Below, piece by piece: positions 16,741 to 26,068 of a stretch of 64,000 bases of DNA. The translations under genes were made by a program, and so were the position numbers. The notes under the pieces are model-generated. The model saw only the letters and a list, made by a program, of their open reading frames with translations, did not search any database and was not told the DNA's origin. How positions within the stretch are numbered: the first letter of the stretch is position 1; each line of letters opens with the position of its first letter. Source of the DNA: Bradyrhizobium sp. 1(2017) (GTDB lineage Bacteria; Pseudomonadota; Alphaproteobacteria; Rhizobiales; Xanthobacteraceae); contig NZ_CP050022.2 in the NCBI RefSeq assembly GCF_011602485.2, positions 1,756,001-1,820,000 on the forward strand, written 5' to 3'.

Positions 16741-17609
16741 CGCCGGCGGACTACGACTATCTGCGCAAGTTCCTGAAAGAGCGCTCCGGCCTCGATCTGT
16801 CCGCCGACAAACAATATCTGGTCGAGAGCCGGCTGCTGCCGCTCGCCCGCAAGGCGAGCCTATCAGGCCTTCCCGATCTCGTGCTGAAGATCAGGAACGG
16901 CGACGGCCGGCTTGCGACCGACGTGGTCGAAGCCATGACCACCAACGAGACCTTCTTCTACCGCGACAAGATTCCGTTCGATCATCTGCGCGAGACGATC
17001 CTGCCGGGCCTGATCCAGGCGCGCACGGCGCGCAAGTCCTTGCGCATCTGGTCGGCGGCGTCGTCGACCGGGCAGGAGCCTTATTCGATCGCGATGTGCG
17101 TGAAGGAGATGGGCGCGGCGCTCGCCGGCTGGCGCGTCGAGATCGTTGCCACCGATCTGTCGCAGGAAGTGCTGGAGAAGTCCAAGGCCGGCATCTACAG
17201 CCAGTTCGAGGTGCAGCGCGGCCTGCCGATCCAGCACCTGATGAAGTATTTCACGCAGATCGGTGAAGTCTGGCAGCTCAATGCCGACATTCGCGCGATG
17301 GTGCAGTTCCGCCAGCTCAATTTGCTGCAGGACTTCTCCCATCTCGGGACCTTCGACGTGATCTTCTGCCGCAACGTGCTGATCTATTTCGACCAGGGCA
17401 CCAAGGCGGTGATCTTCGAGCGCATGGCGAAGGGGATGGAAGCCGACGGCACGCTGCTGCTGGGGGCCGCCGAATCCGTCGTCGGCATCACCGATGCGTT
17501 CCGCCCGATCACTGAGCGCCGCGGTCTCTACCAGCTCAACCCCGCGCGCTCCGGACGGCCGATGGGCGGATTGATGCCGCAGCCGCTGAAGGTCGCCGCG
17601 GCGAGGTGA
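16737..17609 (+). CDS. cheR: Chemoreceptor methyltransferase CheR
   Basis: S-adenosylmethionine-dependent methylation of chemoreceptor Glu residues. The N-terminal helical domain (about 1-75) is followed by the Rossmann-type domain with [28 protein letters not shown] (the SAM-binding motif) and [13 protein letters not shown]. The start is the GTG at 16737 inside the cheB stop region. The length of 290 residues is normal. It ends the operon; ten bases after its stop a large palindromic repeat begins, which may serve to end transcription between the convergent genes. Confidence 0.95.
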   Translation: MTPADYDYLRKFLKERSGLDLSADKQYLVESRLLPLARKASLSGLPDLVLKIRNGDGRLATDVVEAMTTNETFFYRDKIPFDHLRETILPGLIQARTARKSLRIWSAASSTGQEPYSIAMCVKEMGAALAGWRVEIVATDLSQEVLEKSKAGIYSQFEVQRGLPIQHLMKYFTQIGEVWQLNADIRAMVQFRQLNLLQDFSHLGTFDVIFCRNVLIYFDQGTKAVIFERMAKGMEADGTLLLGAAESVVGITDAFRPITERRGLYQLNPARSGRPMGGLMPQPLKVAAAR

Positions 17610-17618
17610 ACTTCTCCT

Positions 17619-17766
17619 CGTCATTCCGGGGCCGCGCGTGAGCGCGGAGCCCGGAATCCATAACCACAGGCCATCGCCATAGGCAGGTGATTAGACGCGA
17701 GCTGTTCGATCCGCCTGTGGCTATGGATTCCGGGCTCACTCGCTTTGCGAGTGCCCCGGAATGACG
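17619..17766. repeat. Large cloverleaf-like palindromic repeat, copy A
   Basis: Outer inverted arms CGTCATTCCGGGGC (17619 on) and GCCCCGGAATGACG (to 17766, one offset base) enclose three further inverted repeats: CCGCGC-loop-GCGCGG, a long central stem built on CCCGGAATCCATA with its complement, and ACTCGC-TTT-GCGAGT. The plan matches copies B (36591-36672) and C (51432-51509), but the arm sequences differ. It sits between convergent cheR and the ligase gene. Confidence 0.8.
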
Positions 17767-17772
17767 GGCGCC

Positions 17773-18933
17773 TCACAAGATCGCATGCGGCAGGAAGCGC
17801 GAGCGGTTGCCGGTGATCGGGCTCTCGTCCTCGCGGATCGACAGGCCGCACGGTTCGTGGTTCACCAGCCAGCTTCCAATCACCGGATAGAAGCCCGAAA
17901 AATTCGGCAGCGGTGCCAGAGCCTGCCGCACGAAACCCTCGGCGCCGTAGGGGCCCGCCTGCTCGTCGAGCGGCATGCCGCCCGACACCAGCGTGACGTT
18001 GGCGCCCTCGCGCGACAGCAGCGGCTTGCGCACATAGGACGTGCCGAGCTCGGCGGCGCGTGGATCGTCCTCGAAGAAGGCCGGCAGCAGATTGGGATGG
18101 TTCGGAAACAGCTCCCACAGCAGCGGCAAGATACCCTTGTTGGAGAGCACTGCCTTCCACGGCGGCTCGATCCAGCGCGTCGGTGCGTCCTTGAGCTTGG
18201 CGCCGAAGGCGTCGTGGAACATCCATTCCCAGGGATAGAGCTTGAAGGCCAGCGCGATATCGCAATCGTCGAGATCGACGAACCCGCCGGTCTCATCGCG
18301 CCAGCCGACCTGCTCGATGTCGAGCAGCCGGGTCGAAAGCCCCGCCTGGCGCGCGGTGTCTTCGAGATAAGCGAGTGTACCGGCGTCTTCCTCGTTGCCG
18401 GTGATACCGGTGAGATGGATTTGGCGGCCGCTGGCGATCTCCTTCCAAGCTGCGATCAGCCGCTCATGGATGGAGTTGAATTGATCGGCACGCGAGGGGA
18501 TGACGCGCCGCTCGATCGCCTGCTCGAGCCAGGTCCATTGGAAGATGGCAGCCTCGAAGAGCGAAGTCGGCGTATCCGCGTTGTATTCGAGCAGCTTTGC
18601 CGGACCTTTGCCGTCGAACGTCAGGTCGAGCCGGCCATAGAGGCTGCGGTCGTCGCGCTCCCAGCTCTCGGCGATCAGGCTCCAGAATGTTTCCGGAATC
18701 TTCAAGCGGCGCAAATATCGCTCGTCGCGGATGATGCGGCCGGCGAGCTCAACGCACATCGCGTCGATCTCGCCGGTCGGCGTCTCGATGCCGCGCTCGA
18801 TCTCGTCGAGGGTGAAGCCGTAATAGGCGCGCTCATCCCAATAGCGTTCGCCGTCGATGGTGTGGAAGACGAAGCCGCACTGCGCTGCGGTCTCTCGCCA
18901 GTCGTCGCGCTCGAGACAGGTGATGCGCTGCAT
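17773..18933 (-). CDS. Glutathionylspermidine synthase family ATP-grasp ligase (YgiC/YjfC-like)
   Basis: A 386-residue ATP-grasp enzyme of the glutathionylspermidine synthetase (C-terminal domain) family. Visible features include the N-terminal CGFVFHTIDGERYWDERA, the substrate-side LLEYNADTPTSLFEAA, LAFKLYPWEWM, KAVLSNKGILPLLWE (an ATP-contacting Lys region) and YVRKPLLSREGANV. The amidase half of true glutathionylspermidine synthase is absent, as in E. coli YgiC/YjfC, whose substrates are unknown. It is the last gene of a three-gene reverse-strand unit, with 3 bases between it and the Ser-rich gene. It probably makes an amide bond to a peptide or amine. Confidence 0.9.
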   Translation of the reverse strand: MQRITCLERDDWRETAAQCGFVFHTIDGERYWDERAYYGFTLDEIERGIETPTGEIDAMCVELAGRIIRDERYLRRLKIPETFWSLIAESWERDDRSLYGRLDLTFDGKGPAKLLEYNADTPTSLFEAAIFQWTWLEQAIERRVIPSRADQFNSIHERLIAAWKEIASGRQIHLTGITGNEEDAGTLAYLEDTARQAGLSTRLLDIEQVGWRDETGGFVDLDDCDIALAFKLYPWEWMFHDAFGAKLKDAPTRWIEPPWKAVLSNKGILPLLWELFPNHPNLLPAFFEDDPRAAELGTSYVRKPLLSREGANVTLVSGGMPLDEQAGPYGAEGFVRQALAPLPNFSGFYPVIGSWLVNHEPCGLSIREDESPITGNRSRFLPHAIL

Positions 18934-18936
18934 GGG

Positions 18937-19326
18937 TCAGCCGCCGCCCGAGAAGCCATGGCCGAACGAGCCGAAGCCGCCGCGGCTCACGCTGCTGTGG
19001 CCGGAGTCGGACGACGTTCCCGACGAGGAATGGCTCGAGGTATCGCTGCTGAAGAAGCTCGATCGCGACGACCAGCGCGAGCTGCTGCCGCCTGACGAAC
19101 TGCTGCTGCTACTGCTGCACGTCGTGGTCGTCTGCCCCGGCACGGCGCCAGGAGAGGTCTCGCAGTTCTGACGCGGCATCAGCGTGTAGGCGGTGGTGCC
19201 GACCGCGATCGTGCCCATCACCAGCAGCGCGACATGGCCGGAGCGCTTCACCGGCGGCCGCATGGCCGGCGGCTCGGCCACCGGCCGGCGCTTGCCGAAC
19301 TCTTTTTTGGAAGGTTTGTCGGGCAT
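18937..19326 (-). CDS. Ser/Gly-rich membrane-anchored protein, YgiB/YjfM (DUF1190)-like position
   Basis: A 129-residue protein with a basic N-terminus, one hydrophobic helix (about 29-48, HVALLVMGTIAVGTTAYTLM) and a low-complexity tail of Ser, Gly and Thr that ends in GGFGSFGHGFSGGG. Its place between a DUF350 gene and a YgiC/YjfC-type ligase gene is the place of YgiB/YjfM in E. coli, and the RGGFG-type ending is shared. The Cys-rich middle of standard DUF1190 is mostly missing, with only two Cys (in MPRQNCETS and TTTTCSSS). The tail could be a substrate of the ligase; that is speculation. Confidence 0.7.
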   Translation of the reverse strand: MPDKPSKKEFGKRRPVAEPPAMRPPVKRSGHVALLVMGTIAVGTTAYTLMPRQNCETSPGAVPGQTTTTCSSSSSSSSGGSSSRWSSRSSFFSSDTSSHSSSGTSSDSGHSSVSRGGFGSFGHGFSGGG

Positions 19327-19327
19327 T

Positions 19328-19732
19328 TCAGTAGATCATGCTGGCGGCGTTCAGCAGGCCCGCGGCGAGCGAAGACAGGCCGAGCCAGATGGCCGGCGCA
19401 AGCTCGCCGGCGGCGATCCGCGCAGACAGGTTCGGCACCGGCACTCTCACCAGAAAGAACACAATGACCTGCACGATCAGCGCGATCGTCGCCCAGATCA
19501 GGCAGTCCAGCACGTTGGCCGAATGTGCGATGGCGCTGACCAGCGGCGACACAAAGCCGAGCAGGCTGAGGCCGAGCGCGATCGCGGCGGCCGGCTCGTT
19601 GTCGCGGATGAGCTGAAATTCGTTATGCGCCGTGATGCGGGTGTAGACGAACAGATAGGCCACGATCGCGATCAGCCCGGTGCAGAAATAGACCAGGAAG
19701 GCGGGCAGGCCGGCGAGTGATTGCAGGATCAT
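19328..19732 (-). CDS. DUF350 (UPF0719/YjfL-like) membrane protein
   Basis: Four predicted transmembrane helices in 134 residues: LPAFLVYFCTGLIAIVAYLF, AAIALGLSLLGFVSPLVSA, LIWATIALIVQVIVFFLV and IWLGLSSLAAGLLNAAS. A loop motif TAHNEFQLIRDNEPAAAIA matches the DUF350 signature (E-x-x-x-I-x-x-x-N-x-A-A-A). I place the start at the ATG at 19732; a longer upstream frame has no membrane-protein character and overlaps the ctrA terminator. First gene of the DUF350 / Ser-rich / ATP-grasp unit. Molecular function unknown. Confidence 0.85.
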   Translation of the reverse strand: MILQSLAGLPAFLVYFCTGLIAIVAYLFVYTRITAHNEFQLIRDNEPAAAIALGLSLLGFVSPLVSAIAHSANVLDCLIWATIALIVQVIVFFLVRVPVPNLSARIAAGELAPAIWLGLSSLAAGLLNAASMIY

Positions 19733-19820
19733 CGTTCCCCCATCGTGCAGCGACCATTCGTCGGCGCGAAGAGGATAGCGGTTCAACGGCTGGAGGGCGA
19801 TGAAACCTCCGGCCTGCCCC

Positions 19821-19851
19821 AAAAAACAAAACCCCGCCATTTGCGGCGGGG
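19821..19851 (-). terminator. Rho-independent terminator of ctrA
   Basis: On the reverse strand a hairpin CCCCGCCGCAAATGGCGGGG is followed directly by TTTTGTTTTTT. It lies 50 bases past the ctrA stop and before the start of the DUF350 gene. Confidence 0.85.
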
Positions 19852-19902
19852 TCCAGGCTGGGAGGAGCGAGCCTGACAAGGCTCGCGACGTAAGCCCTGA
19901 GG

Positions 19903-20604
<702 letters not shown>

Positions 20605-20683
20605 GCCAGTTCCCCATAGTCGCCGCTCCTGGGCGTCAGGTCGGCCGCATTCGCGGCACTCAACAAAACGCCTTTGAACAACT

Positions 20684-20875
20684 GATTCGGATCCTGACAA
20701 CAGATGGTTAACAAACTCTGATTCTGGAACGCAAGTCCCCCCGGTGCAATTTTTGTCGAATCGCCCTAAGGTCTTGTGCGCGAAGCAGCTTTCGTCACCC
20801 GATTCCGTTCAAGTTCCACTTTAAGAGACGGGCCTAACCGACTCCCGCGACTCAGCCTTCTTCTGAAGGGGAGTC
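20684..20875. promoter_or_regulatory. GANTC (CcrM methylation site) cluster between ctrA and fliI
   Basis: Seven GANTC sites are visible at 20684, 20720, 20758, 20801, 20840, 20849 and 20871, within 192 bases. Random sequence would give less than one. A TTAACCAT sequence, a CtrA half-site, lies on the reverse strand at 20711-20704. The region serves as the divergent promoter area of ctrA and fliI. CcrM methylation of GANTC controls ctrA in Caulobacter; that it does so here is inference. Confidence 0.7.
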
Positions 20876-21041
20876 ACGCTCAGTCTCAAAGACAGTGACG
20901 CAATGATTAATGATGCGGGTAAACACGAAGTTAAGCGCCGTTCAGAAATATGGCGAAACTTAAGGTTCTCACCGTGAAGGCCCGTGATCGCGCAGCGACC
21001 CTGGGGATGACCAAGGCGCGTCCCTTAATGAAGGTCCACCG

Positions 21042-22367
21042 ATGAAGGCTCTGGCCGAACAGATCGGCGACATCGACGGCATCAACATCTACGGCCGCGT
21101 GGTCGGCGTGCGCGGCCTGATGGTCGAGGTGGCCGGTCCCATTCACGCGATGTCGGTCGGCGCGCGGCTGGTGATCGAGACCGGCGCCAACCGTTCCATT
21201 CCCTGCGAGGTGATCGGCTTCTCCGGCAACAACGCGGTCGTGATGCCGTTCGCCGGCCTCGACGGCGTGCGCCGCGGCTGCAAGGCGGTCATAGCCAATG
21301 CCGCCAATCAAGTGCGGCCGTCATCGGCCTGGCTCGGCCGCGTCGTCAATGCGCTGGGCGAGCCGATCGACGGCAAGGGGCCGTTGCCGCAAGGTTCCTC
21401 GCCGATGCCATTCCGCAATGCGCCGCCGCCGGCGCATTCGCGCAAGCGCGTCGGCGCGCCGCTCGATCTCGGCGTGCGCGCGATGAACACCTTTCTCACC
21501 TGCTGCCGTGGCCAGCGCATGGGCATCTTCGCGGGCTCCGGCGTCGGCAAGTCGGTGCTGCTGTCGATGCTGGCGCGCAACGTCGATGCCGCGGTCAGCG
21601 TCATCGGGCTGATCGGCGAACGCGGCCGCGAGGTGCAGGAATTCCTGCAGGACGACCTTGGCGATGAGGGCCTTGCGCGCTCCGTCGTCGTGGTCGCGAC
21701 CTCGGACGAACCGGCGCTGATGCGCCGCCAGGCCGCCTATCTGACGCTCGCGGTCGCCGAGTATTTCCGCGACGAGAACAAGGATGTGCTCTGCCTGATG
21801 GATTCGGTGACGCGCTTTGCCATGGCCCAGCGCGAGATCGGTCTGTCCGCCGGCGAGCCGCCGACGGCCAAGGGCTACACGCCGACCGTGTTCACCGAGC
21901 TGCCGAAGCTTCTGGAGCGCGCCGGGCCGGGCCTCGGCGAGGGCGCCATCACCGCGATCTTCACGGTGCTGGTCGATGGCGACGACCATAACGAGCCGAT
22001 TGCGGATGCCGTCCGCGGCATCCTCGACGGCCATATCGTGATGCAGCGCTCGATCGCCGAGCGCGGCCGCTACCCCGCCATCAACATCCTCAAATCGGTC
22101 TCCCGCACCATGCCGAAATCGGCCGATCCGCAGTTCTGGCCGACGATCCAGCGGGCACGGCAGGTGATGGCGACCTATGCGGACATGGAGGAATTGATCC
22201 GGCTTGGCGCCTATCGGGCCGGCTCCAGCCCCGAGGTCGACGAGGCGATCCGCCTCCACGAGCCGCTGGAGGCCTTCCTGCGCCAGCGCAAGGACGAAAA
22301 TGCATCACTGGCGGACGGCTACCGCCAGTTGGCTCACATCCTAGGGAATTTGGAAACGGAACGCTAA
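21042..22367 (+). CDS. fliI: Flagellar export ATPase FliI
   Basis: Cytoplasmic ATPase of the flagellar type III secretion apparatus. Walker A lies at about residues 162-171 ([10 protein letters not shown]); Walker B ([12 protein letters not shown]) and the typical [20 protein letters not shown] and [18 protein letters not shown] segments follow. The length of 441 residues is standard. It is followed after 121 bases by fliJ. The shared upstream region with ctrA suggests CtrA control, as for the subpolar flagellum of Bradyrhizobium. Confidence 0.96.
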   Translation: MKALAEQIGDIDGINIYGRVVGVRGLMVEVAGPIHAMSVGARLVIETGANRSIPCEVIGFSGNNAVVMPFAGLDGVRRGCKAVIANAANQVRPSSAWLGRVVNALGEPIDGKGPLPQGSSPMPFRNAPPPAHSRKRVGAPLDLGVRAMNTFLTCCRGQRMGIFAGSGVGKSVLLSMLARNVDAAVSVIGLIGERGREVQEFLQDDLGDEGLARSVVVVATSDEPALMRRQAAYLTLAVAEYFRDENKDVLCLMDSVTRFAMAQREIGLSAGEPPTAKGYTPTVFTELPKLLERAGPGLGEGAITAIFTVLVDGDDHNEPIADAVRGILDGHIVMQRSIAERGRYPAINILKSVSRTMPKSADPQFWPTIQRARQVMATYADMEELIRLGAYRAGSSPEVDEAIRLHEPLEAFLRQRKDENASLADGYRQLAHILGNLETER

Positions 22368-22488
22368 CTTTGTCAGGTCATCATCCGATCCCACAGAGTA
22401 GCAGAGCCGGTCTTGGTCCCAATCGGGCCTGTGGGGAGACCGGTGCCGTCCCACGTGCAGCGAGGGGACTTCTGGGGAGTACGAGTCG

Positions 22489-22908
22489 ATGAAGTCACGT
22501 GATACCCTCATCCGCCTGAAGAAGTTTCAGGTCGACGAGAAGCGCCGCCGGGTCACCCAGATCGAGACCATGATCGCCGACTTCCAGCGGATGTCGGTCG
22601 ACCTGGAACGCGAGATCCAGACCGAGCAGGAGCGCGCCGGGATCAACGATCCCTCGCACTTCGCCTATCCGACCTATGCCAAGGCCGCGATCCAGCGCCG
22701 TGAGAACCTGACCCGCTCGGCCGACGAGCTCAAGGGCCAGCTCGACGAGGCCAAGGCCGCGCTGGCCGAGGCCTTCGAGGAACTGAAGAAGGTCGAGCTG
22801 CTCGACGAGCGCGACCAGGCCCGCGAGCGCGCCGAAGAGAACGCCCGCGAGCAGGCCGACCTCGACAGCATCGGCCTGATGCGCGCCCGCATCGGTGCCG
22901 TCGCCTGA
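22489..22908 (+). CDS. fliJ: Flagellar export protein FliJ
   Basis: A 139-residue all-helical coiled-coil protein that acts as chaperone escort and stalk for FliI. It begins MKSRDTLIRLKKFQVDEKRR, with the alphaproteobacterial FliJ pattern of a long N-terminal helix (to about 60), a short break (NDPSHFAYPTY) and a second coiled coil to the C-terminus. The position after fliI confirms it. A terminator hairpin follows 35 bases downstream. Confidence 0.88.
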   Translation: MKSRDTLIRLKKFQVDEKRRRVTQIETMIADFQRMSVDLEREIQTEQERAGINDPSHFAYPTYAKAAIQRRENLTRSADELKGQLDEAKAALAEAFEELKKVELLDERDQARERAEENAREQADLDSIGLMRARIGAVA

Positions 22909-22942
22909 GGGCGCCGGCAAGCCAGACCGCCGAGAAATCCGC

Positions 22943-22976
22943 AAAACCCGGACCCGCAAGGTCCGGGTTTTCGTTT
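22943..22976 (+). terminator. Rho-independent terminator after fliJ
   Basis: Hairpin AAAACCCGGACC-CGCAA-GGTCCGGGTTTT with T-rich continuation (TTTTCGTTT). The A-rich left flank makes it function in both directions in principle. Confidence 0.8.
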
Positions 22977-23089
22977 GTGCTGTCCACAGCGTGACGCGGC
23001 GCCCCTTGGTGGTCGGCTTTGTCGCGCGCTATGGTGGTGCAGTGCCATGGCTTGCGCGGAACGCGACGGGCCGCGTGTCGGGAGGCTGA

Positions 23090-23635
23090 ATGCTGACGCC
23101 AGCAGAGCTGGTCGGGCTGATTGAGGAGGTGGCGAAGGGCGATCAGGCCGCGTTCGAGCGCCTCTACGTCGCCACGCGCGCGAAACTCTATGGCGTCGTG
23201 CTCCGTATCTTGCGCCGGCAGGATCTTTCGGAGGAGGTCATCCAGGAGACTTACGTCAAGATCTGGAACGGCGCCGGTCAGTTCAATCCGGCGCTGTCCT
23301 CGCCGATCACGTGGATGGCGTCGATTGCGCGCAACCGTGCCATCGACGTCGTGCGCAAGAAGTCGGAAGCCTCCATCGAGGAAGAGCCCCAGGCGATGGA
23401 GGTGGCGGCCGACAATCCCGATCCGCTGGCGCGGCGGGAGATGACGGAGGAGCTGAAGCGGCTCCTGGAATGTATCGGCCGGCTCGAGCCGGACCGTCAA
23501 AGGCTCGTGCTTCTCGCCTATTACAATGGCTGGAGCCGCGAGCAATTGGCGGAGAAATTCGCCGCGCCGGTCAACACGGTGAAGACGTGGCTCCGGCGCA
23601 GCATGCTGGATATCCGGGAATGCCTCGGACTGTGA
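23090..23635 (+). CDS. ECF-type RNA polymerase sigma factor
   Basis: A 181-residue group IV sigma factor with region 2 (about 20-95: FERLYVATRAKLYGVVLRIL, then YVKIWNGAGQFNPALSSPIT and ARNRAIDVVRKK) and region 4 (about 125-178: LVLLAYYNGWSREQLAEKFA and VNTVKTWLRRSMLDIRECL). It is followed 54 bases on by an anti-sigma factor gene, the usual arrangement for SigK/RskA-like pairs. The stimulus is unknown. No clear autoregulated promoter could be assigned. Confidence 0.92.
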   Translation: MLTPAELVGLIEEVAKGDQAAFERLYVATRAKLYGVVLRILRRQDLSEEVIQETYVKIWNGAGQFNPALSSPITWMASIARNRAIDVVRKKSEASIEEEPQAMEVAADNPDPLARREMTEELKRLLECIGRLEPDRQRLVLLAYYNGWSREQLAEKFAAPVNTVKTWLRRSMLDIRECLGL

Positions 23636-23689
23636 TGGCTTGGATGATGACGTGGCTTGGATGATGAGGACGGTTCTGGACTGCAATTG

Positions 23690-24760
23690 ATGGCCCACAC
23701 GGAGGACCATATCGCGCTCGCCGCGGAATATGCGCTCGGTACGCTCGACGCCGACGAGCGCGCGCAGGTCGAGACCATGATGGCGGTGGACCCGGTGTTC
23801 GCCGAGATCGTGCAGGCCTGGGCCTTCCGGCTCGGCGTCCTCAACCAGATGGTCGGCTCGGCGGAGCCGCGTCCGGTGGTGTGGGAGAACATCAGGTCCG
23901 AGATCGCGCGCACCGCGGCTGCGCAGCAGCCGCCTGCGCTTGCCGAGGCTTCGCCGCCACCTCCGCCCATCCCTGACTTGCCCGCGCCGGAAACTGCTTC
24001 GTCGGATTCCTCGGCCGAGGCGGTGCCATCCTCGGAGCCGCCGCCTGGCGCAGCAGAGCAGCCGGAGACGCCGCGCCCCGAGCCCGATGCCATCCCGCAC
24101 ATCGCGCCGCAATTCATCCCGCAGGTCCATGCTCCCGATCTCAACGTCGTCCGCGCGGCCGAGGCGCCGATCATCGACGACGGCAATCTGATCCGGCTCG
24201 AGGGGCGCGTGAAGCGCTGGCGCAACATCGCGTCTGCCGTCGGTGCGCTGGCGGCCGCTCTGCTCGTGACGCTGTCGCTTCAGATCTTCCAGCCCGATGC
24301 GCTGCCGGGCGGCTTGCGTCCTGCGCCGCGCATCCAGACGGTGGAAGTGAAGACGCCCGCGCCGCCGCTCACCCCGTCCGCGCAATATGTTGCCCTGCTC
24401 CAGGGCCCGGCTGGCGGCCCCGCCTTCATCCTCACCATCGACGGCGCGACGCGGAGTTTCACGGTCCGCAAGGTCGGCGCGACCCTGGAGCCCGGCAAGA
24501 GCTTCGAGCTCTGGCTGATCTCCGACAAGCTGCCGCGGCCGCGCTCGCTCGGCGTCATCGGTGCAAGCGATTTCACCGCGCGTCCGCTGCTTTCGTCCTA
24601 CGATTCCGACGTCGTCAACGGCGCGACCTACGCCGTCACCGTCGAGCAGGCCGGCGGCTCGCCCAATGGCGAGCCGACTTCGGCCCCGGTGTTCTCCGGC
24701 AAGCTGATCGAGACCGTGCCGCCGGCGCAGCCGCAGCAACAGCCGCCGGCGAAGAAGTAA
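23690..24760 (+). CDS. Transmembrane anti-sigma factor (RskA-like)
   Basis: The partner of the upstream ECF sigma factor. The ATG at 23690 opens MAHTEDHIALAAEYALGTLD, the N-terminal sigma-binding helices typical of the anti-sigma-K family. A long Pro/Ala/Glu-rich linker (about 85-165) leads to one transmembrane helix (about 185-205, IASAVGALAAALLVTLSLQI) and a C-terminal periplasmic RskA domain (about 225-345: AQYVALLQGPAGGPAFILTI and SFELWLISD). No HxxxCxxC zinc motif is present, so it belongs to the zinc-free class. Total 356 residues. The linker is unusually long; it must be cytoplasmic. Confidence 0.88.
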   Translation: MAHTEDHIALAAEYALGTLDADERAQVETMMAVDPVFAEIVQAWAFRLGVLNQMVGSAEPRPVVWENIRSEIARTAAAQQPPALAEASPPPPPIPDLPAPETASSDSSAEAVPSSEPPPGAAEQPETPRPEPDAIPHIAPQFIPQVHAPDLNVVRAAEAPIIDDGNLIRLEGRVKRWRNIASAVGALAAALLVTLSLQIFQPDALPGGLRPAPRIQTVEVKTPAPPLTPSAQYVALLQGPAGGPAFILTIDGATRSFTVRKVGATLEPGKSFELWLISDKLPRPRSLGVIGASDFTARPLLSSYDSDVVNGATYAVTVEQAGGSPNGEPTSAPVFSGKLIETVPPAQPQQQPPAKK

Positions 24761-24992
24761 TTCCGTAGCGCGGACGAGCGAAGCGATATCCAGGACCAGC
24801 GTCCCCGCACGCCGCTCCGCTCATGCGGGCCAGGGTGCGCTCATGTCGCCAAGGTCCATTCCGCCGTCGCAATCCGACAAGTCCCCCTGAATCCGCTCCC
24901 GATTTGAACCTCGCCGCAATTCGCGGCGTCAAATCCCCGGAATTTGCAGTCGGCGCCGCCGATCGCGGAGCCGGAGAGGGGCTAGAAATCAG

Positions 24993-25952
24993 ATGGATGC
25001 AGCGAAAACGCCCGGCATCTTCATTCACCAATATGCGGGGCTGCCGCACGGCCCGGCATTCGAGCAGTGGCGCGAGCGGGCCTTCGGTTCCTGCGGCCTC
25101 GATATCGGGCCGAGCCGGGGCGACAGCATCGACTGCCGGCTCCAGGTCAGTGTCGTCGACAACATCGCGCTCGCGATTCCCGAAGGCGCTTCCGCGCAAT
25201 ATTCGCGCACGCAGAGCCATCTTGCCGACGGCAGCGACGATCTCGTGCTGATCGCAGCCCATGCGGGCCATGTCCGCGTCGGGCAGAACGGCCACACCGT
25301 CGACCTCGCGCCGTCGCAGATGGTGCTCGTCGACATGGGCATCACCGGCACCGTCGGCCATACCGACGAGGACCGCTTCACCACCATTCGCATGCCGCGC
25401 CGCGCGCTGCTCGACATCAATCCGCGCGCCGAGGCGAAACTCTCGCAGGTGCTCTCCGACGGCGCGGTCGCCGAAACCATCTTTCGCTACCACGGGCTCG
25501 CCGCCAATCAGGGGCCGCATCTCGACGCCGTCGGCCAGCGCCTGACCGCGCAGCACATGGTCGATCTCGTCGGCCTGCTGCTCGGGACCGACGCCGAGCA
25601 TGCCAGCCTTGCGCGTGGGCGCGGGCATGCGGCGGCGCGTCTCGATCTCATGCGCGCCGACGTGATGGCCGCACTCGGCCGCAACGATCTCTGCCTGTCC
25701 GAGATCGCAACGCGCTCGGGCCTCAGCCCGCGGCAGGCGCAACGCCTGTTCGAGCAGGCCGGCACGACCTTCACCGAGTTCGTGCTGGAGCAGCGCCTGC
25801 TCCAGGCGCGCAAGCTGCTCTCCGATCCCCGCGCCAGGACGCGCAAGATCAGCGACATCGCCCACTCCTCGGGCTTCGCCGATCTGTCCTATTTCAACCG
25901 CGCCTTCCGCAAACGCTTTGGCGCGACCCCGTCGGAATTGCGCGAGGCGTAA
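24993..25952 (+). CDS. AraC-family transcriptional regulator
   Basis: A 319-residue regulator with an N-terminal AraC-binding-like sensor (about 45-190) and a C-terminal double HTH (about 215-318: LCLSEIATRSGLSPRQAQRLFEQ, then KISDIAHSSGFADLSYFNRAF). The ending RFGATPSELREA is typical. The ATG at 24993 has a purine-rich GGAGAGGGG upstream. No metabolic neighbour is adjacent on the left; on the right an NADH dehydrogenase-like gene follows in the same direction after 116 bases and may be a target. Confidence 0.9.
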   Translation: MDAAKTPGIFIHQYAGLPHGPAFEQWRERAFGSCGLDIGPSRGDSIDCRLQVSVVDNIALAIPEGASAQYSRTQSHLADGSDDLVLIAAHAGHVRVGQNGHTVDLAPSQMVLVDMGITGTVGHTDEDRFTTIRMPRRALLDINPRAEAKLSQVLSDGAVAETIFRYHGLAANQGPHLDAVGQRLTAQHMVDLVGLLLGTDAEHASLARGRGHAAARLDLMRADVMAALGRNDLCLSEIATRSGLSPRQAQRLFEQAGTTFTEFVLEQRLLQARKLLSDPRARTRKISDIAHSSGFADLSYFNRAFRKRFGATPSELREA

Positions 25953-26068
25953 GCCGCGATATTGTGCAGCGGCGCAGCACTGCCGCATTTGGTCGATGCG
26001 GGCTGTTGAGCTATATTGCCCCGCGCGGGCAGGCCGCAGCATTGCTTTGGAAAGTATAGTAGGCGGAC

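Noticed and set aside
20821..20936. Full CtrA box (TTAA-N7-TTAA) upstream of fliI
   Set aside because: TTAA occurs at 20821, 20907 and 20931 but none is spaced by seven bases from another TTAA; only a half-site elsewhere is kept.
22730..24739. Reverse-strand frame of 669 codons across fliJ, sigma and anti-sigma genes
   Set aside because: Runs through three well-supported genes and two intergenic regions with a composition of Arg, Gly and His only expected from the antisense of GC-rich codons.
24761..24992. Repeat-like fragment (CGCGGACGAGCGAAGCGATA) after the anti-sigma gene
   Set aside because: Resembles the start of a common Bradyrhizobium repeat but I could not find the matching second half, so no feature is called.
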